A stretch of 64,000 nt of DNA from Kocuria massiliensis (GCF_900169715.1 NZ_LT835161.1:1417590-1481589), one strand, 5' to 3'. Positions 1 to 9,373 are shown, counted from the first letter of the stretch. A program made the numbers and translations. The notes: generated from the sequence alone by a model not told the origin.

Positions 1-882
1 GTTCATTTCGATAAAGACGTGTTCACCGGCTCGTTCACCGGCGGTATCGACCAGGAACTCGACGGTACCCGCGTTGACGTAGCCCAGTTCCTTCGCGAAT
101 TTCACGGCATCGCGGTACAGGGCCTGACGAATGTTCTCATCGAGATGCGGGGCGGGCGCAATCTCCACGACCTTCTGGTGACGCCGCTGCAACGAGCAGT
201 CTCGCTCAAATAAGTGGACGACGTTCCCCTCAGCGTCGGCCAGAATTTGCACCTCAATGTGCCGGGGCCGGAGCACGGCCTGCTCCAGGAATACGGTCGG
301 ATCGCCAAAGGCAGTTTCGGCTTCACGCATGGCGGCGGACAGCTTATCGGGAAGTTCTTCCCGGGAGTCGACGCGGCGCATTCCTCGACCGCCGCCACCG
401 GCCACAGCTTTGACGAAGATGGGAAAACCGATCTCGTCTGCCTCGGCCAACAATTTCTCTTTGTCGGCAGACGGCTCGGTGGAATCCAGCACGGGGATTC
501 CCGCACGTCGGGCGGCCCTGAGTGCCTCAACCTTATTTCCCGCCAGATCGAGGACGTCCGCGGGAGGACCGATGAAAGTAATTCCGGCTTCTTTTGCGGC
601 CTCCGGCAACCGAGGGTTCTCGGACAGGAATCCGTACCCCGGATAGATGGCGTCGACTCCCGCTTCTTGGGCGACGCGAATTATCTCGTCAACATCCAGG
701 TAAGCACGAACGGGATGCCCTTCTTCGCCAATGGGATACGCCTCATCCGCCTGCTGACGGTGAATTGAATGGCGGTCTTCGAAGGGGAAGACGCCTACGG
801 TTTTGGCGCCTAGCTCATACGCGGATCGGTATGCGCGGATCGCAATTTCGCCACGGTTGGCGACCAGGATCTTGGAGAACAT
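1..882 (-). CDS. pyc: Pyruvate carboxylase, N-terminal part (cut by window edge)
   Basis: The first 294 residues are visible; the gene continues past position 1. The product begins MFSKILVANRGEIAIRAYRS, the classic start of a biotin-carboxylase domain. Further on are the motifs IYPGYGFLSENP, the glycine-rich ATP loop KAVAGGGGRGMR and the FERDCSLQRRHQK segment. The stretch DEAYPIGEEGHPVRAYLDVDEII is typical of pyruvate carboxylase rather than of acetyl/propionyl-CoA carboxylase alpha chains. The enzyme carboxylates pyruvate to oxaloacetate (anaplerosis). The start is ATG at 882. It is divergent from the ParA gene at 1156, across a 273-bp intergenic stretch in which I see no strong motif. The carboxyltransferase and biotin domains lie outside the window, so the assignment rests on the N-terminal third. 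Confidence 0.9.
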   Translation of the reverse strand, partial: MFSKILVANRGEIAIRAYRSAYELGAKTVGVFPFEDRHSIHRQQADEAYPIGEEGHPVRAYLDVDEIIRVAQEAGVDAIYPGYGFLSENPRLPEAAKEAGITFIGPPADVLDLAGNKVEALRAARRAGIPVLDSTEPSADKEKLLAEADEIGFPIFVKAVAGGGGRGMRRVDSREELPDKLSAAMREAETAFGDPTVFLEQAVLRPRHIEVQILADAEGNVVHLFERDCSLQRRHQKVVEIAPAPHLDENIRQALYRDAVKFAKELGYVNAGTVEFLVDTAGERAGEHVFIEMN

Positions 883-1155
883 TGATAACCGTTTCCGCCC
901 GCAACTCACGATTTTCGTGGCGTTCCGGGCTTGTCTGGACGATGAGAGCACGGTGCTCGTCGTCTTTCATATCTTACGGACTCTGGTGTGATTCCTAACT
1001 TAGGCGACCAATCTGCAACGGCGAAGTCTGTGACCTGGTAGACGTCAATTTTCTACGCGACGTCGCTTCCCGGTGCGTCTTTCCGGCATGTCAAGACTTC
1101 GTCGATGGATATGATGGGTGTGAATTTCCCATCTCCAAGCCATCGCGAGGTATGT

Positions 1156-1953
1156 GTGACGCAGGTTGTCAGTATCAGCTCCCTGAAGGGCGGGGTTGGA
1201 AAGACCTCAGTCACCCTGGGATTGGCTTCGGCCGCCGCCGCGCGTGGGCTGAGCACCCTCGTCGTGGATCTCGACCCACACGGTGATGCCAGCACGGGGC
1301 TGGCGGTGTCCACTCACACCTCCGCGGGATCCGATGCCGCCACCGTTCTCCGGACCCCCAAACGCCGGTCCGTTGAGGCCGCGTGTGTACCCGCAGGGTG
1401 GTCCACCACCCGCGCTTCGGGACGACGCCCGCGTCTGGACGTCGTCGTCGGCTCCTCCGGATCCGTGACCTTCGATCATCTTCCGCCGACGCGAAAAAAC
1501 CTCAGCCGTTTGCGGACCGCATTGCAGGGAACAACCCGTTACGACCTCGTCCTCATCGATTGCCCACCCACGTTGAACACCCTCACGATGATCGCCTGGG
1601 CGGCCTCAGAAAAGGTCCTCGCCGTCGCGGAGCCCAGCCTGTTCTCGGTGGCCGGCACGGAACGCACCATGCGAGCCATCGCCCGTTTCGAATCCGAGAA
1701 CGAATTCAAGGTTCAGGCCGCCAGCGTCGTCGTCAATAAGGTGCAGTCGGACTCGGCCGAACACCAATACCGCATCGAAGAATTGCAAGGCATGTTCGGC
1801 AAACTCGTGGTTTCTCCTACCATCAACGACGCCGCCGTGTGGCAACAGATTCAGGGGTCGGCCTCCCCCGTTCATTCGTGGTCCGGCGATGAATCGGCGG
1901 TCGCCATGGCTCAGGCCTTCGACACGATTCTGGGCGGCCTCATTTCGGCCTAA
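1156..1953 (+). CDS. ParA/MinD-type ATPase, orphan
   Basis: The 265-residue product opens with a deviant Walker A motif, SSLKGGVGKTSVT, followed by VVDLDPHGDAST (switch region) and VLIDCPPTLNTLTM (Walker B-like). These are the signatures of the ParA/Soj/MinD ATPase family, which moves chromosomes, plasmids or protein clusters by ATP-driven binding to DNA or membrane. No parB-like gene follows, so this is an orphan copy, distinct from the ParA beside scpA at 40590-41453. I place the start at GTG 1156, with GCGAGG just upstream, because the family normally starts right before the Walker A strand. An in-frame ATG at 1105 would add 17 residues with no family character. Its cargo is unknown. Confidence 0.8.
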   Translation: MTQVVSISSLKGGVGKTSVTLGLASAAAARGLSTLVVDLDPHGDASTGLAVSTHTSAGSDAATVLRTPKRRSVEAACVPAGWSTTRASGRRPRLDVVVGSSGSVTFDHLPPTRKNLSRLRTALQGTTRYDLVLIDCPPTLNTLTMIAWAASEKVLAVAEPSLFSVAGTERTMRAIARFESENEFKVQAASVVVNKVQSDSAEHQYRIEELQGMFGKLVVSPTINDAAVWQQIQGSASPVHSWSGDESAVAMAQAFDTILGGLISA

Positions 1954-1996
1954 GCAAACCTCTCGCATCGGGGAAACCCGGGTGATGACACGACGA

Positions 1997-2030
1997 CACA
2001 GGGCGACCAGTTTTCACTGGTCGCCCTGTG
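1997..2030. terminator. Bidirectional terminator between convergent genes
   Basis: A perfect 15-bp stem (1997-2011 pairing with 2016-2030) closes a TTTC loop. A T-rich run (ATATTTTTG) follows 11 bases later on the plus strand. It sits between the convergent ends of the ParA gene (1953) and the MerR gene (2053). Confidence 0.8.
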
Positions 2031-2052
2031 CGTTGAAAGGATATTTTTGCGG

Positions 2053-2751
2053 CTAGCCCGCAGCGTTGCGACGGGCAGCCCGTCGGGCCGAGAGTTCGTC
2101 TCCTGGGAAGTCCTCACCGGACTCTTGTTGCAAGGGGGCACGCATGTCTTCGCCGGGCATGGTCGAGAGGTTATTCTCCAGTTCCCGCCAGACGCGACCA
2201 ACCGCGATGCCGAAGACGCCTTGACCAGCTTGCACGAGGTCGATGACCTCATCCGGCGAGGTGCATTCGTAAACGCTCGCACCGTCGGACATCAAGGTGA
2301 TTTCTGCAAGGTCCTCGACGCCGCGAGTCCGCAGGTGCTCGACGGAGGAGCGAATCTGTTGCAGTGAAACACCCGTGTCCAGGAGTCGCTTGACGATCTT
2401 GAGGACCAAGACGTCGCGGAATGAGTACAAACGTTGCGTACCGGAACCTTTGGCACCGCGAACCGTTGGTTCCACAAGCTTAGTGCGTGCCCAGTAGTCC
2501 AGCTGCCGATACGTGATGCCCGCGGCCTTACACGCCACGGGGCCGCGGTAACCGATGTTTTCGTCGAGCGCCACGAGATCTTCATCGAACAACATGCCCT
2601 GACGGCCCTTCGGTGGTGAAGGGACGATGTCTTCCATGCCAGGAAGTTGCATTTCATCGTAGGCCGGCGCGTCGGCCACGCGCAGCTCTTCTGTCCGAGC
2701 GATATTCAGGCGATCCCGTCGTGGGTCGTCGTGCGATCCATTCTGGCCCAC
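2053..2751 (-). CDS. MerR-family transcriptional regulator (Rv1830-like)
   Basis: The product has 232 residues. A MerR-type winged helix lies near residues 65-135: GYRGPVACKAAGITYRQLDYWARTKLV is read as the recognition helix region and RLYSFRDVLVLKIVKRLLDTGVSLQQIR as the wing. An acidic N-terminal extension of about 60 residues precedes it. Order and sequence match the second MerR gene downstream of garA in mycobacteria (Rv1830 type). The start is GTG at 2751 with a strong AGGAGG six bases upstream. The family is thought to regulate growth and cell-division genes; the targets here are unknown. It is separated from ftsR by 150 bp, where mycobacteria carry a bifunctional-nuclease gene that is absent here. 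Confidence 0.82.
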   Translation of the reverse strand: MGQNGSHDDPRRDRLNIARTEELRVADAPAYDEMQLPGMEDIVPSPPKGRQGMLFDEDLVALDENIGYRGPVACKAAGITYRQLDYWARTKLVEPTVRGAKGSGTQRLYSFRDVLVLKIVKRLLDTGVSLQQIRSSVEHLRTRGVEDLAEITLMSDGASVYECTSPDEVIDLVQAGQGVFGIAVGRVWRELENNLSTMPGEDMRAPLQQESGEDFPGDELSARRAARRNAAG

Positions 2752-2901
2752 GAGGGTCCTCCTTCATGATCCGGGGAAGTCATCAGTCGTAGTAGACGCT
2801 AAAGCCATCCCCGGGTCGGGTCAAAGACATTTGACCGTGTCCCAGAGGCAAGCTCTGTAGGTGTGAGTGATTCGCACGTGTCCGTGCGAGTGCCCCTTAC
2901 T

Positions 2902-3645
2902 CTACCAAGTCTTTTCCACCTGATCCGCGACCAGCGTGGCGTGAAGATTGGTGCACAGCGAAGAAATTTCGCGCGCCGTCTGCGATGCCTTCTCTTGAGA
3001 CCGCTCGTCGCGCCGACTGGCCATGGGGGCAACCGCTTGAGTCACCAACGCGACCTCGCGGTCGGCCGCGGCGCGGAAAGGGCGCAAATGACGTGGCTGC
3101 AACCCATGCGCCGTCAGCCGCGAGCACAGCTCCGTCACCTGAACGGCCAACTCGTCGAATGTTCCATCCGACCCTTCTTCGATCAGGCCGTAATTGATGA
3201 GCTCCCGCAGCATGGGCAGGTCCACCGAGGTTTTCCGCGACAGCTCCCGAAGGGTGAACTTTCGTGGTTCTCGTGGCTGGTTTTGAATCTCCGACGCATC
3301 GGTCATACGGGTCTCGGTAACGTCGTTCGGAAATCCGTTTTGCTCGAGCTCTTCGACCTTCGCCTTAATGACTTTGAGGGGAAGATACTGGTCCCTTTGC
3401 AGAGTCAGCACGTACCGTAGCCTGTCGATGTCCTGGCTCGAGTACTTCCGGTAGCCGGTATTCGTCCGTTGCGGGAACACCAGGCCGCGATCCTCCAGGA
3501 AGCGAATCTTGGACGCCGTGAGCTCGGGAAATGATTCTTCCAAGTGACTCAGCACCTGGCCGATGGTCTTATCCTTGGTCTCCGCGGCTTCGGAAGGCTC
3601 CCCGGAGGTGTCCGGTTCGTTCGTCGACATCTCCGCAGCGCTCAC
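2902..3645 (-). CDS. ftsR: MerR-family regulator FtsR (Rv1828-like)
   Basis: The product has 247 residues. The DNA-binding segment TIGQVLSHLEESFPELTASK followed by IRFLEDRGLVFPQRTNTGYR and the helix QRDQYLPLKVIKAKVEELE closely resemble mycobacterial Rv1828 and corynebacterial FtsR. In Corynebacterium FtsR activates ftsZ. The C-terminal part (SRLTAHGLQPRHLRPFRAAA) is the conserved effector/dimer region. The start is GTG at 3645, overlapping the garA stop by four bases (GTGA), so the two genes are probably translationally coupled. An ATG at 3630 is a possible alternative. The position directly downstream of garA supports the assignment. Confidence 0.82.
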   Translation of the reverse strand: MSAAEMSTNEPDTSGEPSEAAETKDKTIGQVLSHLEESFPELTASKIRFLEDRGLVFPQRTNTGYRKYSSQDIDRLRYVLTLQRDQYLPLKVIKAKVEELEQNGFPNDVTETRMTDASEIQNQPREPRKFTLRELSRKTSVDLPMLRELINYGLIEEGSDGTFDELAVQVTELCSRLTAHGLQPRHLRPFRAAADREVALVTQAVAPMASRRDERSQEKASQTAREISSLCTNLHATLVADQVEKTW

Positions 3646-4094
3646 TGAGCGTCACTCGAGTAGTACACGAAGGCGAACTTTCCGATGCGCACCTCGTCCC
3701 CACTCTTCAGGGTCACGTGATCCACCCGATCCCCATTAATGTACGTTCCGTTCAACGAGCCTGCGTCGGTCAGGTCGAAACGGCCTGCGTTGAACTGGAA
3801 GACGGCGTGATGCCGCGAGACGGTCACATCGTCGAGAAAAATATCGGCATCCGGGTGCCGGCCCGCGACGATACCTTCGTTGCTCGCGCCGCCCTGGGCC
3901 ATGCTCGCATCCAGGAGGAAACGGGCGCTGTGTTGAGGGCCCTCTTGGGCGATCAACAGGGCCGATTCCGCGGGAAGGGCCTTAATTGCGGCAATTTCCT
4001 CTTCGGCCAGTTTACGTTGCGGCCGCACCCCCGGGCTGGCTGCCGCCAGACCGAAGACGGTGGTATCCGGGCTCGGATCGTGATGATCGGACAT
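3642..4094 (-). CDS. garA: FHA-domain regulator GarA/OdhI-type
   Basis: The 150-residue product has a C-terminal forkhead-associated domain (about residues 60-145). Its phosphothreonine-binding motifs are visible: EGIVAGRHPDADIFLDDVTV, then SRHHAVF and SLNGTYINGDRVD. The N-terminal DTTVFG matches the conserved double-threonine site phosphorylated by PknB/PknG-type kinases in GarA and OdhI. In those proteins the unphosphorylated form inhibits 2-oxoglutarate dehydrogenase and tunes glutamate metabolism. I start at ATG 4094, preceded by AAGGGGAAG. Longer in-frame starts up to 4235 lack a ribosome site and family similarity. The gene lies between gcvH and ftsR, as in mycobacteria. Confidence 0.88.
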   Translation of the reverse strand: MSDHHDPSPDTTVFGLAAASPGVRPQRKLAEEEIAAIKALPAESALLIAQEGPQHSARFLLDASMAQGGASNEGIVAGRHPDADIFLDDVTVSRHHAVFQFNAGRFDLTDAGSLNGTYINGDRVDHVTLKSGDEVRIGKFAFVYYSSDAQ

Positions 4095-4329
4095 ATTCTT
4101 CCCCTTAAGTAATGTGGGCGCACTCGCGTCGCATCGGCCGGTGAAGGAAGGTTGAGGGGCCTTCCTCATCGATTCCGCAGGGCGTGGTCGGTGCGTCATC
4201 GCGCATCCGCGACAAACGACCGCGCGACGGTCCAAACCCTGGACCTGCGCCTGAGACTTAAAGTCTAGCCGGAGGACCTGAAAAGTTCTGCCGGTTCACC
4301 CGTGAATTGGTCGGATATTCTCCAACAGC

Positions 4330-4716
4330 TCAGGCAATTTCGCTTTCGTACCCCTGGGCGTCCAGCAGTCCGCCCAAAGACCCTGCGTCCGAAGGGCGGA
4401 TTTTGACGAGCCATCCGTCGCCGTAAGGATCAGAGTTCAGAATCTCCGGAGAGTCGGCGAGGGAGTCATTGACTGCCACGATCTCGCCAGTGACGGGCAT
4501 GTAAAGGTCGGAAACCGACTTTGTGGACTCGACCTCACCAAAAGACTCCCCCGATTCGTGCTGAGAACCCACTTCGGGAAGGTCGACGTAAACAACATCG
4601 CCCAGGGCATCCTGCGCGTGGTCGGTAATTCCGACAGTCACCAGACCGTCCCCGTCTGGGCGGGAAATCCACTCGTGTTCGGCGGTGTACGACAGCTCGG
4701 CGGGAACGTTGCTCAT
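4330..4716 (-). CDS. gcvH: Glycine cleavage system H protein
   Basis: The product has 128 residues, the normal length. YTAEHEWIS near the start and the lipoyl-lysine motif ESTKSVSDLY near residues 62-71 identify the H protein, which shuttles the aminomethyl group between the P, T and L proteins of the glycine cleavage complex. The other gcv genes are not in the window. The start is ATG 4716 with GAAAGG upstream. Followed by garA after about 235 bp, the arrangement seen in mycobacteria. Confidence 0.93.
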   Translation of the reverse strand: MSNVPAELSYTAEHEWISRPDGDGLVTVGITDHAQDALGDVVYVDLPEVGSQHESGESFGEVESTKSVSDLYMPVTGEIVAVNDSLADSPEILNSDPYGDGWLVKIRPSDAGSLGGLLDAQGYESEIA

Positions 4717-4756
4717 AAGGCGCCTTTCGAGGAAAAGGTAGTGAGAAATCTATGAC

Positions 4757-4795
4757 AATGGTGCCGGTGCCACGCCTGGCAACACCGGCACCATT
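4757..4795 (-). terminator. Hairpin downstream of putA
   Basis: A 13-bp perfect stem (4757-4769 with 4783-4795) encloses a 13-base loop, 26 bp downstream of the putA stop codon and upstream of gcvH. No strong T-run follows on the minus strand, so termination efficiency is uncertain. Confidence 0.55.
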
Positions 4796-4821
4796 ATTAC
4801 ATGGGACACGTTCTCCGGATG

Positions 4822-7800
4822 CTAGATCACGGCATCCGAGAAGTGGTTGGGGTTACCGAAGCGGTGTGCCGTGATCGAAACGGCCTGTTCATGCAGGAAC
4901 GGCAGCATTTCGATGCGTCCCGCCTCGGTGACCTCGTGGTGGTACACCGCGACGTCGGGACGGCCTCCAAGCGCCTCGAAGACGGAGCCGTGGTCATCAC
5001 CGATGTAACGGATACGGCACCCCTCGAAACGAGTTCCTACCAGCCCCGCCGGCTTGATGTTGCGGATGCCCCGGAGGGAAGTCCGCCAAGCATCGTCGGT
5101 CTCGATCGTGATGTTGACTCCAGCGGACTCCAACGCACCACGAACATACACCGGCAGCTGGGTCGCCACGGACAGGTCGATCGGGGCTTCGGCGGCAAGG
5201 CCCGCCGCAACCACGCGGAGGGTTTCCGCAAGTGTTGCCGACTCGTCGGCACGCACGTGGACCCTCTGCGCCACGTAGCGCAGGATATTGCGCTCGATTC
5301 CCAGCTGCGAGGGGTCGTGGTGCACACCAAATTCGGTGGCCCAGGCCTCGGCATCCGAGGACGCCGACCTCGAGAGGAACTCAATCTGCTCCTGCGTCAG
5401 GGCGTGAGGCTCACGAGCCCTATTCAGCAGTTCACGAGCCTTTTCATTGGAGGGCGACGCGATGGCCGTAGCCTTCTTCGACGTCCAGTCCCCGAGTGCG
5501 ATCAGGTAGTTGGGACCGCCCGCCTTGGTGCCCGTCCCCACCGTGGACTTCTTCCAGCCTCCGAACGGCTGACGACGCACGATGGCGCCGGTGATGCCGC
5601 GGTTGACGTAGAGGTTGCCCGCCTGAACGCGGTCCAGCCACAGGGCCAGCTCGTCGGAGTTCAGGGAGTGAAGTCCTGCAGTGAGTCCGTACTCGGGGGC
5701 GTTTTGAAGCTCGATTGCTTCTTCCAAGGTCTTGGCCGTCATGACGCCCAAGATCGGCCCGAAATACTCGGTGAGGTGGTATTCGCTACCCGGCTTAACT
5801 CCGGCACGGACACCCGGCGACCACAGCTTGCCGGACTCGTCGAGCTGCTTGGGTTCGATGACCCACTGTTCTCCCTCACCCAACGTGGTCAGGCCACGCA
5901 GGAGCTTGCCCTCGGGGGCCTTGATCACGGGGCCCATTTCCGCACGGATATCCGTGGGGTAGGCAATGTGAAGGGACTTGACAGCATCGATGAGCTGATT
6001 CCGGAAACGCTCCGACGTCGCGGCCGAACCCACCAAAATGACGGTCGAGCAGGCCGAGCACTTCTGCCCCGCGTGACCGAAGGCCGAATTCACGACGTCC
6101 TTAACCGCGAGGTCCAAGTCCGCGTTCGGTGTCACGATGATCGAATTCTTGCCCGAGGTTTCGCCGAACAACGGCAGATCCTTACGGAAGGAGCGGAACA
6201 GCTCAGCCGTCTCATAGCCGCCCGTCAGGATGAGGCGGTCCACATCCGGGTGTGCCACAAGTTCACGGCCAAGGTCGCGCTCGGAGAGCTGCACCAGCTG
6301 CAGAACCTCGCGGGGAACGCCCGCCTCCCACAAAGCATCGGCAATCACGGCGCCACACCGCTTGGACTCACCGGCCGGCTTGAACAGCACAGCCGAACCC
6401 GCAGCGAGGGCCGCCAAAGTCGAGCCCGTCGGGATGGCGACCGGGAAGTTCCACGGCGGGGTCACCACGGTGACCTTGCTGGGGTGGAAGTCGGCGCCGT
6501 CGACGGTCTCGAGCGCTTCGGCCAAATCGGCGTAGTAGTTGGCGAAGTCGATCGCCTCGGAAACCTCAGGGTCGCCCTGGTCAAGCAGTTTTCCGGCTTC
6601 GGAGGCCATGACCTCGAGCAATTCGGCGCGCTTGGCACCAAGCACCCGAGCGGCCTGACGAAGGATCGCGGCACGCTCGTGAGCCGGGCGAGCGCCCCAC
6701 TCTTCCCCAGCCTTCTTGGCCCGAGCCACTGCATCCTGAACCTGCGAGACCGAGGTCAGCACGGAATCCTTGACCAGCTGGACGCCGAGTTCCGACGCCT
6801 CAGCTCGCCGCAGGATTTCCTTACCCCAGGCACGGTTATGTGCCAGCGAGGTATCTGTGTCCGGGGTGTTGTCGAAGGAATCACCCGGCGTGTATACGTT
6901 GTCGACCGTTTCTTCGTTCCGGTTCTGACGACGATTCGGCAACGGGACCTCGTCGGTGACCTTCTCGAGGGAACGCTCGAAGCGGGCCCGCTCACGGTCG
7001 AAGAGGAACTGGCTGTTATTGAGGTCGAAGATCGCCGACATGAAGTTTTCACTCGATGCGTTCTCCTCCAGGCGACGAACCAGGTAGGAGATGGCGACGT
7101 CGAACTCCGAAGGACGAACCACGGGCGTGTACAGCAGCAGCTGGCCGACGTCGCGCCGAACAACTTCGGCCTGCTGCGCCGCCATGCCGATGAGCATCTC
7201 GTATTCGACGTCGTCCAGTACTCCACGGTGCTTGGCGAGCAACCAGGAGAACGCGATATCGAAGAGGTTGTGCCCGGCCACGCCCAAGCGGATGTTCTTG
7301 GTGTGTTCGGGGCGGAGCGCATAGTCAAGTACGCGCTTGTAATTGGTGTCCGTGGCTTCCTTGGAATCCCAGGTGGTCAATTCCCACTTATGGACAATGG
7401 CCTCGACCATTTCCAAGGAAAGGTTGGCGCCCTTAACCAGGCGAACCTTGATCCGGGACCCTCCGTTGGCCACGCGCTCGGCGGCCCACTTCTGAAGTCG
7501 CTCCATCGCGGCCATGGTGTCCGGGAGGTAAGCCTGGAGCACGATGCCGGCTTCCAGATTCTTCAGGTGCGGCTGGTCGAGAATCTTGGTGAACACCTCG
7601 ATGGTCATATCGAGGTCCTTGTACTCCTCCATGTCCATGTTGATGAACTTCGGAGTGGCTGACTGGGCCGCGTATTCGTAGAGCGGCGTCAGGCGTTCGA
7701 CGGCACGGTCGACGACGGCGTCGAAGGACCACGGTGCATGCGGTCCCGAAACCGAGGAGACCTTGATCGAGACGTAATCGACGTCGTCGCGACGCAAGAG

Positions 7801-8307
7801 ACGCTCGGTCTCACGGAGGCGATGCTCGGCCTCGTCATTTCCGAGCACGGCCTCGCCGAGGAGATTGATATTGAGTCGGTTGCCACCCGCGGTGAGGTGT
7901 TTGATGGCGGGCCCCAATTTTTCGTCACGAGCGTCGACGATCAGGTGGCTCACCATGTCTCGCATGGCTTTGCGAGCCAGAGGGATCGTGGGCCAAGAGA
8001 GCTTGGGAGCCACGATGCCGCCCGCGCGCACGGCGGCACGCAAATGGGGCGGAAGGAACTTCGGAACGATGGGGGCCAAACGGCCCAAGTTGCGACCGGC
8101 GGCCGCGTCATCCTCGGGACGAATAACCTCGTCCACGAACCCGACCGTGAATTCGAGGCCATGCGGGTCTTTGAGAACACCGGCGAGCTGCGCCGCAGCC
8201 TGATCTTCAGGAACCTCGCGAGAGGCCTCAAGCCACCCTTTAACGATTTCTCCGGCTTCGTGAGCCATAGTCTCGTATTCAGCGGAAGCGAAAGGATTCG
8301 ATGACAA
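4822..8307 (-). CDS. putA: Bifunctional proline dehydrogenase / glutamate-semialdehyde dehydrogenase
   Basis: The product has 1161 residues. The N-terminal part (about 1-470) is the FAD-dependent proline dehydrogenase barrel: INMDMEEYKDLDMTIEVF, GIVLQAYLPDT, SRIKVRLVKGANLSLEMV. Residues of about 500-1010 form the aldehyde dehydrogenase: TPPWNFPVAIPTGSTLAALA, LFGETSGKNSIIVTP, and the cysteine motif GHAGQKCSACSTVI. It oxidises proline to glutamate in two steps. There is no N-terminal ribbon-helix-helix DNA-binding domain, so it is a non-regulatory PutA. The start is TTG 8307 with a near-perfect AAGGAGG six bases upstream; the next ATG (8268) has no such site. A LysR gene is divergent at 8476 and is a plausible regulator. 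Confidence 0.93.
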   Translation of the reverse strand: MSSNPFASAEYETMAHEAGEIVKGWLEASREVPEDQAAAQLAGVLKDPHGLEFTVGFVDEVIRPEDDAAAGRNLGRLAPIVPKFLPPHLRAAVRAGGIVAPKLSWPTIPLARKAMRDMVSHLIVDARDEKLGPAIKHLTAGGNRLNINLLGEAVLGNDEAEHRLRETERLLRRDDVDYVSIKVSSVSGPHAPWSFDAVVDRAVERLTPLYEYAAQSATPKFINMDMEEYKDLDMTIEVFTKILDQPHLKNLEAGIVLQAYLPDTMAAMERLQKWAAERVANGGSRIKVRLVKGANLSLEMVEAIVHKWELTTWDSKEATDTNYKRVLDYALRPEHTKNIRLGVAGHNLFDIAFSWLLAKHRGVLDDVEYEMLIGMAAQQAEVVRRDVGQLLLYTPVVRPSEFDVAISYLVRRLEENASSENFMSAIFDLNNSQFLFDRERARFERSLEKVTDEVPLPNRRQNRNEETVDNVYTPGDSFDNTPDTDTSLAHNRAWGKEILRRAEASELGVQLVKDSVLTSVSQVQDAVARAKKAGEEWGARPAHERAAILRQAARVLGAKRAELLEVMASEAGKLLDQGDPEVSEAIDFANYYADLAEALETVDGADFHPSKVTVVTPPWNFPVAIPTGSTLAALAAGSAVLFKPAGESKRCGAVIADALWEAGVPREVLQLVQLSERDLGRELVAHPDVDRLILTGGYETAELFRSFRKDLPLFGETSGKNSIIVTPNADLDLAVKDVVNSAFGHAGQKCSACSTVILVGSAATSERFRNQLIDAVKSLHIAYPTDIRAEMGPVIKAPEGKLLRGLTTLGEGEQWVIEPKQLDESGKLWSPGVRAGVKPGSEYHLTEYFGPILGVMTAKTLEEAIELQNAPEYGLTAGLHSLNSDELALWLDRVQAGNLYVNRGITGAIVRRQPFGGWKKSTVGTGTKAGGPNYLIALGDWTSKKATAIASPSNEKARELLNRAREPHALTQEQIEFLSRSASSDAEAWATEFGVHHDPSQLGIERNILRYVAQRVHVRADESATLAETLRVVAAGLAAEAPIDLSVATQLPVYVRGALESAGVNITIETDDAWRTSLRGIRNIKPAGLVGTRFEGCRIRYIGDDHGSVFEALGGRPDVAVYHHEVTEAGRIEMLPFLHEQAVSITAHRFGNPNHFSDAVI

Positions 8308-8475
8308 AGAGTGCCTCCTTTAAAAAGCATGAGCTATCAAGCACAGGCCGCGCACCGTTGCGTCAGCCTTCGACGCGCGCACGCACGTCTTCCCCAAGTA
8401 TGTACCATGACTTAGGTAAGCAAAAGTTATAGGAACTTACAGGTATCCAACAGATCAGCTCACGAATTGGAGCCC
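8308..8475. promoter_or_regulatory. Divergent putA / lysR promoter region
   Basis: A 168-bp gap separates the two divergent starts. It holds the putA Shine-Dalgarno site and, near 8412-8442, a short dyad of GTAAG and CTTAC flanking an A/T-rich centre, a possible LysR-type site. No clear -35/-10 pair was identified. Confidence 0.35.
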
Positions 8476-9369
8476 ATGCTCGACGTCAAAAAATTGCGCG
8501 TTCTCCAGGAACTCTCTTACCGGGGAACGCTCTCCGAAACGGCCGACACGCTTGGTTACACACCTTCCGCGGTCTCCCAACAACTTGCCGCGCTGGAGCG
8601 GGAATGCGGGCACAAATTACTGCAAAAACACGGTCGCGGCGTGAGCTTGACCCTCAAAGCTCGGACGCTAATTAAACACACGGAAAAGATCCTCCACGAA
8701 CTCGAACTCGCCCAGACAGCCCTGGAGGCGACCGAGGAGACCCCCGGCGGCACCGTCCGGCTCGCCATTTTCCAAACGGCGGCCATGGCCCTATTGACGC
8801 CGACCCTGGAAGCATTGGGGGCCTCTTACCCCCATCTCAACGTCGAAGTCATTCAACGTGAGCCGGAGGCCGCGCTGGAACAAACCCACATGCGCGACAT
8901 CGACTTGGTGGTTGCGGAGCAATATCCGCACCGGTCGGTTCGTGAATTCAATGAGCTCGATTCTCGTCCACTCAACGAAGATCCCGTGATGTTAGCCGTC
9001 CGCCCAGAATCCACCATTCAATCCATTAAGGATGCGGCCGAGGCCTCCTGGGTCATGGAATCGCGCGAAAACGCGAGCCGGGGCTGGGCGCAACATGTGT
9101 GCCGAACGGCCGGCTTCGAACCCCGAGTCACCTTCGAATTCAATGACGTTCGGGCACACATAGACTTGGTTGAACGGGGCCTGGCCGTCGCCTTGCTCCC
9201 GGGATTTGCCTGGTCAGGCACCACGCCTCGGGTTCGGTTGATCGAATTACCCAACCTTCCCCACCGGACTGTTTTCACGTCGGCCCGTCGCGATATGGCC
9301 AAGCGCCCTGCCATCGAGGCCGTGCGATGCGCTCTCGAAGAATCAGCCCGCCAAGTTAAATTGTTGTGA
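8476..9369 (+). CDS. LysR-family transcriptional regulator
   Basis: The product has 297 residues. The N-terminal helix-turn-helix reads LSYRGTLSETADTLGYTPSA then VSQQLAALERECGHKLLQKH, typical of the LysR family. The effector-binding domain occupies about residues 90-295. The start is ATG 8476; a TTG nine bases upstream is the only other nearby option. It is divergent from putA, so it may control proline catabolism. In this family the inducer is usually related to the target pathway, but neither effector nor target can be read from the sequence. It is tail-to-tail with the SorC-type gene, four bases apart. Confidence 0.85.
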   Translation: MLDVKKLRVLQELSYRGTLSETADTLGYTPSAVSQQLAALERECGHKLLQKHGRGVSLTLKARTLIKHTEKILHELELAQTALEATEETPGGTVRLAIFQTAAMALLTPTLEALGASYPHLNVEVIQREPEAALEQTHMRDIDLVVAEQYPHRSVREFNELDSRPLNEDPVMLAVRPESTIQSIKDAAEASWVMESRENASRGWAQHVCRTAGFEPRVTFEFNDVRAHIDLVERGLAVALLPGFAWSGTTPRVRLIELPNLPHRTVFTSARRDMAKRPAIEAVRCALEESARQVKLL

Positions 9370-9373
9370 CCGA

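Noticed and set aside
4801-7662. Very long open frame on the plus strand, about 950 codons
   Set aside because: It is antisense to putA and reads as low-complexity Arg/Gly/Val-rich sequence with no domain; a by-product of GC-rich codon bias.
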